Shown: positions 7,961 to 16,016 of the stretch, piece by piece
How the letters are laid out: each line of letters starts with the position of its first letter
Position numbering within the stretch: the stretch's first letter is position 1
Assembly (NCBI RefSeq): GCF_014646235.1
Contig: NZ_BMNB01000001.1
Span: 310,001-374,000, forward strand
DNA from: Micromonospora sonchi
GTDB taxonomy: Bacteria; Actinomycetota; Actinomycetes; Mycobacteriales; Micromonosporaceae
Length of the DNA: 64,000 nucleotides
Direction: 5' to 3'
Made by a program: the position numbers and the translations under genes
The notes under the pieces: generated by a model
The model's database searches: none
The model's input: only the letters and a program-made list of their open reading frames with translations
What the model was told of the DNA's origin: nothing

Positions 7961-9213
7961 GATCATCTCCTTTGGTAAGATATGTCGTGTGAGGACGGCG
8001 TACCGGTGTCGGGCTTACCCGACACCCGAACAAGCGGCGGTGCTGAACCGCACGTTCGGGTGTGTGCGTGTCGTCTGGAACCGGACTCTCGCCGCCCGGC
8101 ATCGCCGCTGGCACACCGAACGCAAGTCCACCTCCTACGCGGAGACGGACCGGGCGCTCACCGAGGCGAAGAAACTGCCGGAACTGGCGTTTCTCAACGA
8201 CGTCAGCTCCGTGCCGTTGCAGCAGACGTTGCGGCACCAGCACACCGCCATGACCGCGTTCTTCCAGAAGCGGGCGAGGTATCCCCGCTACAAGTCGAGA
8301 CACGGACGCCAGTCCGCCTCCTACACTCGGTCGGCGTTTCGCCTGCGCGGCGGCAACCTGTCTCTGGGGAAAACTCCCGGCACGCTGCGGTTCGTGTGGT
8401 CCTGGCCCGACATCGACGTGACCACGCTCGACCCGACGATGGTCACCGTGTCGCGTGACCCCGACGGCCGCTGGTTCGTGACCTTCGCCGTCGACATCGA
8501 CGCCCCTACCGCGCCCGAGCCGACCGGACGGGTTGTTGGCGTCGACCTGGGCCTGACTGACTTCATGGTTCTGTCCACCGGCGAGCGCATTGCGCACCCG
8601 AGGCACATGCAGCGGCGGGAACGCCGATTGAAGCGGTACCAGCGGATGATGGCCCGCAGGAAGAAGGGCTCCGCGAACCGGGCCAAGGCCAAGCGGAAGG
8701 TGGCGCGCGCCCACTCGCGGGTGCGCGACGCCCGCCGAGACTTCCTCCACAAGACCAGCACCGACCTCGTGCGTCGGTTCGACGCCATCGCCGTGGAAGA
8801 CCTTGCCGTGGCGAACATGGTCCGCAACCGGTCGCTGGCCAAAGCGATCTCCCGCTGCGGCTGGGCCGAGTTCCGCGAGATACTGACCTATAAGGCGCAC
8901 CGTGACGGCCGGCACCTCGCCGTGGCCGACCGCTGGTATCCGTCATCCAAGACGTGTTCGGCGTGCGGGCATCTGCTCGCCACGCTGTCCCTCGACACAC
9001 GGCGTTGGTCGTGTCCATCCTGCGGCACCCGACACGATCGGGACATCAACGCCGCCAAGAACATCGCCGTCGCCGCCGGGCTGGTGGAGACGATAAACGC
9101 CTGCGGAGCGGACGTCAGACACGAAGGCTCTCCTTCCGTGCTGTCTGCGATGAACCAGGAACTTTCACCCGCGAGAGTGAGAACCCCCCGCCTTTAGGCG
9201 GGGGAGGAAGTCA
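7905..9213 (+). mobile_element. TnpB-only IS200/IS605-type element
   Basis: A tnpB gene bounded by two similar GC hairpins: CCCCGCC-GTTCAG-GGCGGGG (7911-7930) on the left and CCCCCGCC-TTTA-GGCGGGGG (9185-9204) on the right, followed by GAGT/GAGG and AA. No TnpA (Y1 transposase) gene is present, so movement would need TnpA supplied in trans. The element sits between two minus-strand genes and reads against them; the downstream permease stop (9211-9213) lies at its edge. Exact ends are uncertain by about 10 nt. Confidence 0.7.
7989..9197 (+). CDS. tnpB: TnpB RNA-guided endonuclease (OrfB)
   Basis: 402 aa from the GTG at 7989 (ATG at 7959 would add 10 residues). An N-terminal helical OrfB_IS605 domain is followed by a split RuvC nuclease with D186 (VGVDLGLTD), E270 (IAVEDL) and D352 (HDRDINAAKN), and a zinc finger C323xxC326...C342xxC345. 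All catalytic and zinc residues are present, so the enzyme should be active. TnpB proteins cut DNA matching the guide at the 3' end of an RNA made from the right end of the element. The stop codon lies inside the right-end hairpin, so the ORF end and the guide-RNA scaffold overlap, as expected for this family. Confidence 0.93.
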   Translation: MRTAYRCRAYPTPEQAAVLNRTFGCVRVVWNRTLAARHRRWHTERKSTSYAETDRALTEAKKLPELAFLNDVSSVPLQQTLRHQHTAMTAFFQKRARYPRYKSRHGRQSASYTRSAFRLRGGNLSLGKTPGTLRFVWSWPDIDVTTLDPTMVTVSRDPDGRWFVTFAVDIDAPTAPEPTGRVVGVDLGLTDFMVLSTGERIAHPRHMQRRERRLKRYQRMMARRKKGSANRAKAKRKVARAHSRVRDARRDFLHKTSTDLVRRFDAIAVEDLAVANMVRNRSLAKAISRCGWAEFREILTYKAHRDGRHLAVADRWYPSSKTCSACGHLLATLSLDTRRWSCPSCGTRHDRDINAAKNIAVAAGLVETINACGADVRHEGSPSVLSAMNQELSPARVRTPRL

Positions 9214-9230
9214 AGCCACCTCCCGACGCA
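9050..9230 (+). ncRNA. probable TnpB guide RNA (omega/reRNA)
   Basis: Known TnpB elements process an RNA from the 3' end of tnpB through the right end, with the guide being the flanking DNA just outside. By that rule the scaffold covers the last 100-150 nt of tnpB and the hairpin at 9185-9204. The guide would begin near 9213 and reads into the 3' end of the ABC permease gene. Position is by analogy; the 5' end is a guess. Confidence 0.4.
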
Positions 9231-9990
9231 TCGTGCGGACCAACCCCGCGAGCAGCGGCACGGCCAGCCACACCAGCAGTGACACCCCGAGCCGCCCCCA
9301 CTGCCCGGCGGTCATCTCGGTGCCGAACAGCGGCTCCATTGTGCGTCCGGTGTCCAGCCACTCGGCCGTACGGTGCAACGGCCGCACCAGCCCACCGACG
9401 ATCGACCACGCGATCGGCAGCACCAGGTAGGTCACGATGGCCAGCGGCGTGTGCAGGAGCAGCAGCCCGAAACCGGCGCCCAGCAGCACGTTGGCCACCT
9501 GGAACACGGCCGCGTGCAGGATCAGCATCCCCTCGATCCGCCAGGTGCCCGCGCCGCCGGTGGCACCGGCGACCAGCGTGCCGACGGCGGCGAGGGCGAG
9601 GCTCGCCAGTAGTGACGCCAGCGCCGCCACGACCAGCGCGGCTAGCTTGGCGGCGATCACCCGCTCCCGCCGGGGCACCAGCGCGAACGTGGTCGACGCG
9701 GTGCGCTGCGACCACTCGCTGGTGATCGAGAGGATGCCCAGCACCGGCAGCAGCAGCCCGACCGGAAACAGCGACGACAGGAAGAAGTTGACGAAGGTCT
9801 GCTCGGCGTCCGGCACGTACACCAGCTGGAGCGTGACGACGGCGGCGGTGATCAGCCCGATGGTGATCAGCAGCCAGCGGCCGGCCCGGGTGTCGACGAG
9901 CTTGCGCGCCTCCACGAGGGTGAGCCGGGCGAACGACGGCCGGCGTTCCGCCGCCGGGGTGACCTCGAACGTGCTGGCGGTGGTCGTCAT
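9211..9990 (-). CDS. ABC-2 exporter permease
   Basis: 259 aa with six predicted membrane segments, starting RLTLVEARKLVDTRAGRWLL, a typical ABC-2_3/5 permease N terminus, then SEWSQRTASTTFALVPRRERVIAAKL. The ATG overlaps the stop of the upstream ATPase (ATGA). A TnpB element is inserted directly at its 3' end, but the protein end (TMRREVA) looks natural. With the ATPase it forms an exporter likely controlled by the divergent two-component system. Confidence 0.87.
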   Translation of the reverse strand: MTTTASTFEVTPAAERRPSFARLTLVEARKLVDTRAGRWLLITIGLITAAVVTLQLVYVPDAEQTFVNFFLSSLFPVGLLLPVLGILSITSEWSQRTASTTFALVPRRERVIAAKLAALVVAALASLLASLALAAVGTLVAGATGGAGTWRIEGMLILHAAVFQVANVLLGAGFGLLLLHTPLAIVTYLVLPIAWSIVGGLVRPLHRTAEWLDTGRTMEPLFGTEMTAGQWGRLGVSLLVWLAVPLLAGLVRTMRREVA

Positions 9991-10943
9991 CGGGCGGCCT
10001 CCTCGGTCGGCCGGGCGGCGGCACCGGTCCCGGCGGGTTGATCAACGGTCTCGGCGGGGCGGGGGGCGTCCGCCTCGGCGGTGAGGGTGAGGAAGAGCTG
10101 TTCCAGGCCGCCGGCGCCGGCCGGTCGCAGCTCGGTCAGGGCGATCCCGGCCGCCGCGGCGGCCAACCCGACCGCCTCGCTGTCGGCGGGCACCAGCAGT
10201 CCTTCGGCGCCGTCACTGACCGGCAGGCCGGCGCGCTCCAGCGCGCCGCGCAGCGCCGCCCGGTCGCGGGCCCGCGCCAGCGTGCCGCCGCCGGCCAGCA
10301 ACTCGTCCTTGTCGCCCTGGGCCACGATCCGGCCGCCCCCGATGACCACCAGCCGGTCCGCGACCGCCTCCACCTCGCGCAGCAGATGTGAGGAGAGCAG
10401 CACGGTGCCGCCCCGATCGGCGAAGTCGCGCAGCAGGCCGCGCATCCAGAAGATCCCTTCCGGGTCCAGGCCGTTGGCCGGCTCGTCCAGGATCAGCACC
10501 CGGGGGTCGCCCAGCAGCGCGTGCGCCAGGCCGAGCCGCTGACGCATCCCCAGGGAGTACGCCCGGATCCGGCGCTTCGCCGCGACCGCGTCCAACCCGA
10601 CCCGGTCCAGTGCCTCGCCCACCGTCCGCCGGTGGACCCCCATGGTGGCGGCGGCCACGGTCAGCACCTCCCGGCCGGTGCGCCCGGCGTGTTGAGCGGA
10701 GGCGTCCAGCAGCACTCCGACCAGCCGGCCCGGATTGGGCAGGTGCCGGTAGGGCCGCCCGGCGACGGTGGCGCTGCCGGCGGTCGGCAGGGTGAGTCCG
10801 CAGATCATCCGCATGGTGGTCGACTTGCCGGCCCCGTTGGGGCCGAGAAAACCGGTGACCGTGCCCGGTTCGCAGCGGAACGACACGTCCTGCACGGCGG
10901 TGTGCCGCCCGTACCGTTTGGTGAGCTGAGTTACCTCGATCAT
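9987..10943 (-). CDS. ABC exporter ATPase
   Basis: 318 aa. Walker A GPNGAGKS at 34-41, signature YSLGM at 129-133, Walker B ILDEP at 151-155, and a SSHLLREVEAVADR switch-His region. The C-terminal extension (about 215-318) is Ala- and Pro-rich. The gene is divergent from the histidine kinase at 11075 across a 131-bp region with an inverted repeat. This matches the common actinobacterial arrangement in which a NarL-type system controls an adjacent ABC exporter. Substrate unknown. Confidence 0.9.
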   Translation of the reverse strand: MIEVTQLTKRYGRHTAVQDVSFRCEPGTVTGFLGPNGAGKSTTMRMICGLTLPTAGSATVAGRPYRHLPNPGRLVGVLLDASAQHAGRTGREVLTVAAATMGVHRRTVGEALDRVGLDAVAAKRRIRAYSLGMRQRLGLAHALLGDPRVLILDEPANGLDPEGIFWMRGLLRDFADRGGTVLLSSHLLREVEAVADRLVVIGGGRIVAQGDKDELLAGGGTLARARDRAALRGALERAGLPVSDGAEGLLVPADSEAVGLAAAAAGIALTELRPAGAGGLEQLFLTLTAEADAPRPAETVDQPAGTGAAARPTEEAAR

Positions 10944-11002
10944 GCTGCGAGGCTGCCGGAACCACCCGGCTGCCCGCAGCGGCCGAGGGTCGTGCGCCGG
11001 TA

Positions 11003-11036
11003 GACCAAGGTCGACGTCCAGGTCTCGACTTTGGTC
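11003..11036. promoter_or_regulatory. inverted repeat in the divergent ABC/two-component promoter region
   Basis: GACCAAGGTCGA (11003-11014), a 10-nt spacer and TCGACTTTGGTC (11025-11036) form a 12-bp inverted repeat with one mismatch, between the divergent starts at 10943 and 11075. It is the best candidate for the binding site of the NarL-type response regulator. Confidence 0.5.
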
Positions 11037-11061
11037 GCTGGCCCGGCCTCCGAGGGCTGCC

Positions 11062-11067
11062 TACCAT
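11062..11067 (+). promoter_or_regulatory. -10 box of a leaderless transcript
   Basis: TACCAT ends 7 nt before the GTG at 11075, the spacing of leaderless actinobacterial promoters. No convincing -35 box at 17-18 nt. Confidence 0.45.
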
Positions 11068-11074
11068 TGCGGCT

Positions 11075-12313
11075 GTGACCAGCGCTGTCGTCGTCGAGCA
11101 CCCGGGCCTGCTGCCGGGCTCGCTCGGCACGACCCGCCGCCACCCTCGCCGGACGACCCGGGACTGGCTGGTCGACAGCTTCTGCTTCCTCGTCTCCGTC
11201 GGCTGGGTGCTGGGGGCCACGGCCGACGCGGCCTCGCCGGATCCGTTGCTCGCCGAGCGGTTGCCGTACGCCTGGATGGTGGCTGCGGACGCGTGGCTCG
11301 GCCTGGGCTGCGCGGGGGCGCTCTGGGTGCGCCGTCGCTGGCCGCTCGGGCTGGCGCTGGCGACGCTGCCGCTGACGATGTTCTCCATGGCCGCCGGGAT
11401 TCCGTTGCTGGTCATCTACTTCACGGTCGTGGTGCACCGGCGCACGGCGGTGGCCCTGGCGATCACCGCGGCCGGCCTGGTCACCAACATGTTCTTCACC
11501 CTGCTGCGGCCCGAGCCCGACGATTCGTACTGGGCCTCCACCGTGTGGGGGGTGGTGATCGCCCTGCTGGTGCTGGCCTGGGGCATGTTCGTGCGGGCCC
11601 GCCGGCAGTTGGTGCTGTCGCTGCGCGAGCGGGCCGAACGGGCCGAGGCCGAGCAGCAACTGCGGGTGGCCCAGGCCCGGCAGCTGGAACGCACCCGGAT
11701 CGCCCGCGAGATGCACGACGTGCTGGCCCACCGGATCTCGCTGCTCAGCCTGCACGCCGGGGCGCTGGAGTTCCGCCCCGACGCCCCCGCCGAGGAGGTG
11801 GCCCGGGCGGCCGGGGTCATCCGGGGCAGCGCCCACGCCGCCCTGCAGGACCTGCGCGAGGTGATCGGCGTGCTGCGGGCCGAGAACTCCCTCGCCGTCG
11901 AGCCGGAGCGTCCGCAGCCCACCATCGCGGACCTGCCCGCGCTGGTCGGCGAGTCCCGGGCCGCCGGGGTCCGCGTCGACCTGCGTGACGAGGTCCGTGC
12001 CGCCGATCGGCTGCCCGCCGCGCTCGGCCGCACCGCCTACCGGATCGTGCAGGAGGGGCTGACCAACGCCCGCAAGCACGCCACCGGCGCCGCCGTCACG
12101 GTCGAACTGCGCGGGGCGCCCACCGACGGGCTGACCGTGGAGATCCGCAACCGGTGGCCGGTGGGCGAGACGGCCGAGCCGATCCCCGGCGCCGGCACCG
12201 GCCTGGTCGGCGTGGCCGAGCGGGTGCAGCTCGCCGGCGGGCGGCTGGAGCACGGCCGCGACGGCACCGGCGACTTCCGGCTGGCCGCCTGGCTGCCCTG
12301 GCCGGCAACGTGA
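11075..12313 (+). CDS. NarL/DesK-type sensor histidine kinase
   Basis: 412 aa. Cytoplasmic N terminus, then about four to five membrane helices (residues 32-175) with no large extracellular domain, then HisKA_3 with the phospho-acceptor H214 in ERTRIAREMHDVLAHR, and a HATPase_c domain (EGLTNARKHA; GAGTGLVGVAERV). Such intramembrane-sensing kinases often respond to envelope stress or drugs. It lies 62 nt upstream of the response regulator and divergent from the ABC exporter. GTG start follows a leaderless-type -10 box. Confidence 0.92.
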   Translation: MTSAVVVEHPGLLPGSLGTTRRHPRRTTRDWLVDSFCFLVSVGWVLGATADAASPDPLLAERLPYAWMVAADAWLGLGCAGALWVRRRWPLGLALATLPLTMFSMAAGIPLLVIYFTVVVHRRTAVALAITAAGLVTNMFFTLLRPEPDDSYWASTVWGVVIALLVLAWGMFVRARRQLVLSLRERAERAEAEQQLRVAQARQLERTRIAREMHDVLAHRISLLSLHAGALEFRPDAPAEEVARAAGVIRGSAHAALQDLREVIGVLRAENSLAVEPERPQPTIADLPALVGESRAAGVRVDLRDEVRAADRLPAALGRTAYRIVQEGLTNARKHATGAAVTVELRGAPTDGLTVEIRNRWPVGETAEPIPGAGTGLVGVAERVQLAGGRLEHGRDGTGDFRLAAWLPWPAT

Positions 12314-12375
12314 CCGGCGAGGGTGGCCCGTCGGCCCGGCAGAGGCCCGCCTCGCCAGCAGGGGAGGAGCAGCCG

Positions 12376-13026
12376 GTGCGGATCCTGATCGTGGACGACG
12401 ACGCGCTGGTGCGGGCCGGGCTGTCGATGATCCTCGGCGGCACGCCCGACCTGGAGGTGGTCGGGGAGGCGGCCGACGGCAGTGAGGTCGCGGCCGCGGT
12501 CGCCGCCTGCCGGCCGGACGTGGTGCTGATGGACATCCGGATGCCCCGGGTCGACGGGCTGGCCGCGACGGAGGCCCTGCGCGCGTCGCCCCGACCGCCC
12601 GAGGTGCTCGTGCTGACCACCTTCGAGGCCGACGAGTACGTGCTGCGCGCCTTGCGGGCCGGCGCGAGCGGTTTCCTGCTCAAGGACACCCCGCCGGCCG
12701 AGATCGTGCGGGCGGTACGCCGGGTGGCGGCGGGTGAGGCGACGCTGTCCCCGACGGTCGTCCGCACCCTCATCGAGCACGTCACCGCGCCGACCGCGAG
12801 CGACCCGCGCCGGGAGCGCGCGCTGCGGCTGCTGGCCGGTCTCGCCGAGCGGGAACGCGCGGTCGCGCTCGCCGTCGGCCAGGGCCGCACCAACGCCGAG
12901 ATCGCCGGGGAGCTGTTCATGAGCGTGGCCACCGTCAAGGCGTACGTCTCCCGGTTGCTGACCCGGCTCGGCCTGACCAACCGGGTGCAGATCGCGCTGC
13001 TCGTGCACGACGCCGGTCTGGCCTGA
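12376..13026 (+). CDS. NarL/LuxR-type response regulator
   Basis: 216 aa. The receiver domain has acidic residues VDDD at 7-9, phospho-acceptor D53 (VLMDIRMP), T83-T84 and K105 (FLLKD). A C-terminal LuxR HTH follows (LAERERAVALAVGQGRTNAEIAGELFMSVATVKAYVSRLL). The GTG start (12376) has GGGGAGGAG upstream and follows the kinase. The usual LT.RE motif at the HTH start reads LAERERAV, a minor variant. Predicted to act on the adjacent ABC exporter. Confidence 0.93.
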   Translation: MRILIVDDDALVRAGLSMILGGTPDLEVVGEAADGSEVAAAVAACRPDVVLMDIRMPRVDGLAATEALRASPRPPEVLVLTTFEADEYVLRALRAGASGFLLKDTPPAEIVRAVRRVAAGEATLSPTVVRTLIEHVTAPTASDPRRERALRLLAGLAERERAVALAVGQGRTNAEIAGELFMSVATVKAYVSRLLTRLGLTNRVQIALLVHDAGLA

Positions 13027-13140
13027 CCGGTTCCGGCGAAGGCGCGGAAACCTCGTTGAACCATCCCGCTCCGGCAGCCGTACCAATGCGCGAGGTGCGG
13101 TGCTCAAGCGCATCGCTACCGGAGCTTCGGGAGGCCTGCC

Positions 13141-13701
13141 GTGCGAGTTGATGAGCAGTCGACGGATCCCATCGATCAGATTCTGGGCGAGTTGCCGGTC
13201 CCGACATCACTGACCCCCGAGGACGTCCGGCTGGCGGTCCGGGCGGTGGTCGTGCACGCGGCGGAGGAGTGGCCCTCGGGGGCGCTGTGCCGCAACGACG
13301 GTGCCCGGTTCCCCTGCCGGCTGCACCGGTGGGGCCGGCAGGTGTTGCTGACCCACGGGCTGAACGAGCGGCAGCTCGACGCCCTGATCCGGCACGGCAA
13401 CCCGTTCGTGCACGTGCCGTTCCCGTTCCTGGTGAACGGGCCGAACCCGGGACGTCCCCCGGCCCGTCCGCAGGGTGCCGTGGGCTATCCGGCGCGTCCG
13501 CAGGGTGCCGCCGGCTATCCGCCGCGTCCGGAGCGCGCGCCCGGCTATCCGGCGCGTCCGGACCGTGCCGCCGGCCACCCGGCACGGGGTCCCGTTCCCC
13601 GGGTGGCGGCTCCCACGGCCCGGACCACTGCCCGGACCCCCGGCACCGGCCGGCCGGTGGCACCCCCCGCCACCGCGCCGCGCTGGCCGCGGGCGAGCTG
13701 A
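13141..13701 (+). CDS. hypothetical protein with Pro/Arg tandem-repeat tail
   Basis: 186 aa, GTG start with GGGAGG upstream. Residues 1-95 form a compact domain (DVRLAVRAVVVHAAEEWPSG; CRLHRWGRQVLLTHGL) seen in short actinomycete hypotheticals. Residues about 105-150 are four imperfect 12-residue repeats of the type ARPQGAAGYP, rich in Pro, Arg and Tyr and predicted disordered. The function is not recognised. The tail could bind nucleic acid or polyphosphate by charge, but nothing here proves it. Confidence 0.75.
   Translation: MRVDEQSTDPIDQILGELPVPTSLTPEDVRLAVRAVVVHAAEEWPSGALCRNDGARFPCRLHRWGRQVLLTHGLNERQLDALIRHGNPFVHVPFPFLVNGPNPGRPPARPQGAVGYPARPQGAAGYPPRPERAPGYPARPDRAAGHPARGPVPRVAAPTARTTARTPGTGRPVAPPATAPRWPRAS
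13461..13590 (+). repeat. 36-bp imperfect tandem repeat within a CDS
   Basis: Four units of about 36 bp encode xRPxxAxGYPAR-type 12-mers (units begin near 13461, 13497, 13533 and 13569). Copies differ at several positions, so the expansion is not recent. Confidence 0.7.
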
Positions 13702-13784
13702 GCAAGACTCGCCCGCCGGCGGTACGACGCCGGTCCGGAACGCGCGGTCATTTCCCCGCCCGCGCCCGGACCGGCGTCGCCGCC

Positions 13785-14558
13785 TCAGATCCCGCAGTTG
13801 GGCGCGGACCAGTACGTGCGGTTCGGGATGCCGTCCCGGTTGTTCTCCCGCCGGGAGTCGACGTGGACATGGCTGTTGTGCCCGCGCACGCCGGGGCCGA
13901 CGATTCCGCTGAAGCCGTGGTTGCGGGCCTGGCGGGCGATCTGGCACAGCGACCGGTCGTTCGAGATGACGTCGGCGGCGTTGCCGTAGAGGTGCTGACT
14001 GTTCGTCGCGCCGCCGACCCGGCTGTTGCAGCTGCGGTCGCGGAAGCCGCTGGTGACGATCAGCGGATCGTCGCCGAGGCTCCTGCGCAGGGCCTCCAGT
14101 TTCCACATGGTGCGCAGGGCGTTCTGCCGGGTCTGGTCGGCCGTCAACGGGCCACCCGTCCAGCCGCCCTGGCCGCAGCCGTCGTCCAGCTCGGCGTAGA
14201 TGAAGTGCCGGGGCGTGCAGTCGTTGTCCTGGAGTTGGTAGAGCTTGTCGAAGGTCTCCGGCCCGGCGATCCCGTCGACCCGGATCCCGTACGCGGCCTG
14301 GAACCGGCGTATCGCGGCGGCGGTCTTCGGGCCGTATCTGCCGTCGAGCTCCACGATGTCGCGGCGACCGGCCCAGCCGGCCACCCGCACCTGCAGCTCG
14401 CGTACGTCACTGCCGGAGAGACCCTGGTAGAGGCTGCGCTCCCAGGTGTAACAGCCGTCGGCATGGGCGGCTGGCGCGGCGACCACCGAGGCGATCGCGG
14501 CACCCGGTAGCGCCAGTGCGAGGGCGACGACGGCCCGCTTCAAGGCGTGAACGCGCAC
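13785..14558 (-). CDS. secreted peptidoglycan-binding M15-type D-Ala-D-Ala carboxypeptidase
   Basis: 257 aa. Signal peptide (about 1-33, AVVALALALPGAAIASVVAAPAAHA), a PG_binding_1 domain (about 45-110: GSDVRELQVRV, DGRYGPKTAAAIRRFQ) and a zinc peptidase M15 domain (about 118-257) with zinc-site motifs SQHLYGNAADV and HNSHVHVD. Resembles the Streptomyces albus G carboxypeptidase. Likely trims cell-wall stem peptides outside the cell. GTG start follows GGAGGACCACCC. Several cysteines suggest disulfides, as in the albus G enzyme. Confidence 0.9.
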   Translation of the reverse strand: MRVHALKRAVVALALALPGAAIASVVAAPAAHADGCYTWERSLYQGLSGSDVRELQVRVAGWAGRRDIVELDGRYGPKTAAAIRRFQAAYGIRVDGIAGPETFDKLYQLQDNDCTPRHFIYAELDDGCGQGGWTGGPLTADQTRQNALRTMWKLEALRRSLGDDPLIVTSGFRDRSCNSRVGGATNSQHLYGNAADVISNDRSLCQIARQARNHGFSGIVGPGVRGHNSHVHVDSRRENNRDGIPNRTYWSAPNCGI

Positions 14559-14871
14559 GGGTGGTCCTCCCGATAGACAGGCGAATGGGGTGACATCCGG
14601 GACTTCGGCACCGAGCCGTCCCGTGAATCCACCCTCGCACCGGAAGGAGCTCTTCGCGGTTATTAACCGGAATTACGCTCACTATTCGCCTTGTCTGAGT
14701 ATCGGCTGAGAATGGGCGGTATTTGCGAACCGGACATTCACCCTGCCCAGTCGCAGAGGCCATCGACCCGGCAATTACTGTGCGGAAAGTCGCACCAGGT
14801 CGCACCGAGGGTGATGTTGCCTGGTCGGGGCGGGCCGGTAACGTCAGCGCGGGCGACGACGGGGAGGCGGC
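14559..14871. other. divergent intergenic region with structured leader
   Basis: 313 bp without a gene, between the divergent M15 peptidase and the gene at 14872. Minus-strand transcripts would carry nested stems: GGGTG/CACCC (14588-14592 with 14630-14634) enclosing CGGGAC/GTCCCG (14598-14603 with 14618-14623) around a small CGGC/GCCG hairpin, 25 nt before the ribosome binding site. It does not match a riboswitch class I can recognise. An AT-richer stretch at 14660-14700 probably holds promoters. Confidence 0.4.
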
Positions 14872-15501
14872 GTGGCGCGCGGTGGGATCTTCTGCGTCGA
14901 GGGCCAGTGGCACCGGGACCTCAACGAGCGGAGCTCCGTGCTGCCCACCCTCGAACTGCTCGAACGGTTGGGCCGGGTCCGGTTCATCCACAAGGACGCG
15001 GCCACCCGGGACGAGCTGTTCTACTTCATCGACCGCTGGCTGCTCAAGCAGTACGCCGACCACCGGCTCGGGTTCTTCGCCATGCACGGCGAGCCGAACC
15101 GGTTGTGCCTGACCGACTGGCACTCGGTGGAGCTCACCGAGGTGGCCGAGCGGATGGCGGGGCGCTGCGAGGGGCGGCGGATCTACTTCGGCAGCTGCTC
15201 GGTGCTGCGTGCCCCCGAAGCGGTGCTGCGCGAATTCCTCGACGTCACCGGTGCGGCGCTGATCTGCGGTTTCACCCGCGAGGTGGACTGGGTGGAGTCG
15301 GCCGCGTTCGAGACCGTCCTGCTCGACGTGCTCGCCAACGGCCAGCGGAACAATGCCGCCGAGTTGCGGATGGGCTCGGCGCACTGGGCGCCCCTCGCGT
15401 CCTACCTCGGCTTCCGGGTGATCTACGCCAACGGCCGGGCGTGGCGGCCGTCGGCCCGACCTCGGGTGCCCCGCCAGGCGTCGGCCGGCCGCTCCGCCTG
15501 A
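14872..15501 (+). CDS. hypothetical protein, possible caspase/CHAT-like fold
   Basis: 209 aa, GTG start with GGGGAGG 5 nt upstream. Not a named enzyme to me; close relatives are annotated as a DUF in actinomycetes. The order of features resembles a minimal caspase-like domain: a strand ending GFFAMHG with H72, a helix, then RRIYFGSCSV with C109, then GAALICGFTREVDWVESAAFETVLL, like the CHAT pattern of a 'W-x-V-D' loop followed by a helix. If real, H72 and C109 would be the dyad. Single gene, no obvious partner. Confidence 0.6.
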   Translation: MARGGIFCVEGQWHRDLNERSSVLPTLELLERLGRVRFIHKDAATRDELFYFIDRWLLKQYADHRLGFFAMHGEPNRLCLTDWHSVELTEVAERMAGRCEGRRIYFGSCSVLRAPEAVLREFLDVTGAALICGFTREVDWVESAAFETVLLDVLANGQRNNAAELRMGSAHWAPLASYLGFRVIYANGRAWRPSARPRVPRQASAGRSA

Positions 15502-15534
15502 CGGCTGTCGGTCGGTCGCTCCGCCGTCGGCTGG

Positions 15535-15540
15535 TAGAAA
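15535..15540 (+). promoter_or_regulatory. -10 box of a leaderless transcript
   Basis: TAGAAA followed by 6 nt and the ATG at 15547; leaderless-type spacing. Confidence 0.4.
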
Positions 15541-15546
15541 CGAACG

Positions 15547-16011
15547 ATGTCACGCACGATCGCACGCAACACCCGGGTCGACCGGGACGCACTCCTGGAG
15601 TTCCTCCGCCCGCGACACCGGGTGGTGCTGATGACAACCCGCGCCGACGGCCGCCCGCAGTCCTCGCCGGTCGCCGCCGGGGTGGACACCGCCGGCCGTC
15701 TGGTGATCTCCACCTATCCCGAACGCGCGAAGGTCGCCAACATCCGGCGTGACCCGCGGGTATCGGCGTGTGTGCTCTCCGACGACTGGAACGGCCCCTG
15801 GGTGCAGATCGACGGCACCGCCGAGGTGCTCGATCTGCCCGAGGCCCTCGAACCGCTGGTGGAGTACTTCCGCAGCATCTCCGGCGAGCACCCGGACTGG
15901 GACGAGTACCGGGAGGCGATGGTGCGGCAGGGCAAGTCGCTGATCCGGGTCACCATCACCTCGTGGGGCCCGGTGGCCACCGGCGGATTCCCGGCCCGGC
16001 TGGCCGACTGA
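15547..16011 (+). CDS. PPOX-class F420-dependent oxidoreductase
   Basis: 154 aa split beta-barrel of the flavin/deazaflavin reductase superfamily: HRVVLMTTRADGRPQSSPVAAGVD near the N terminus, then YPERAKVANIRRDPRVSACVL, the phosphate-binding pattern of F420 (or FMN) enzymes, and the C-terminal VRITSWG-like segment. Soluble and monocistronic, with a terminator shared with the convergent M28 peptidase gene. Cofactor preference for F420 is inferred from the family and from actinomycete F420 biology. Confidence 0.85.
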   Translation: MSRTIARNTRVDRDALLEFLRPRHRVVLMTTRADGRPQSSPVAAGVDTAGRLVISTYPERAKVANIRRDPRVSACVLSDDWNGPWVQIDGTAEVLDLPEALEPLVEYFRSISGEHPDWDEYREAMVRQGKSLIRVTITSWGPVATGGFPARLAD

Positions 16012-16016
16012 GACAC

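Noticed and set aside
7404..9197. 597-aa TnpB
   Set aside because: The first 185 codons are antisense to the membrane protein gene; family similarity begins at RTAYRCRAYPTPEQ.
14559..14700. c-di-AMP (ydaO) riboswitch upstream of the M15 peptidase
   Set aside because: Nested stems are present, but the conserved ydaO motifs could not be recognised.
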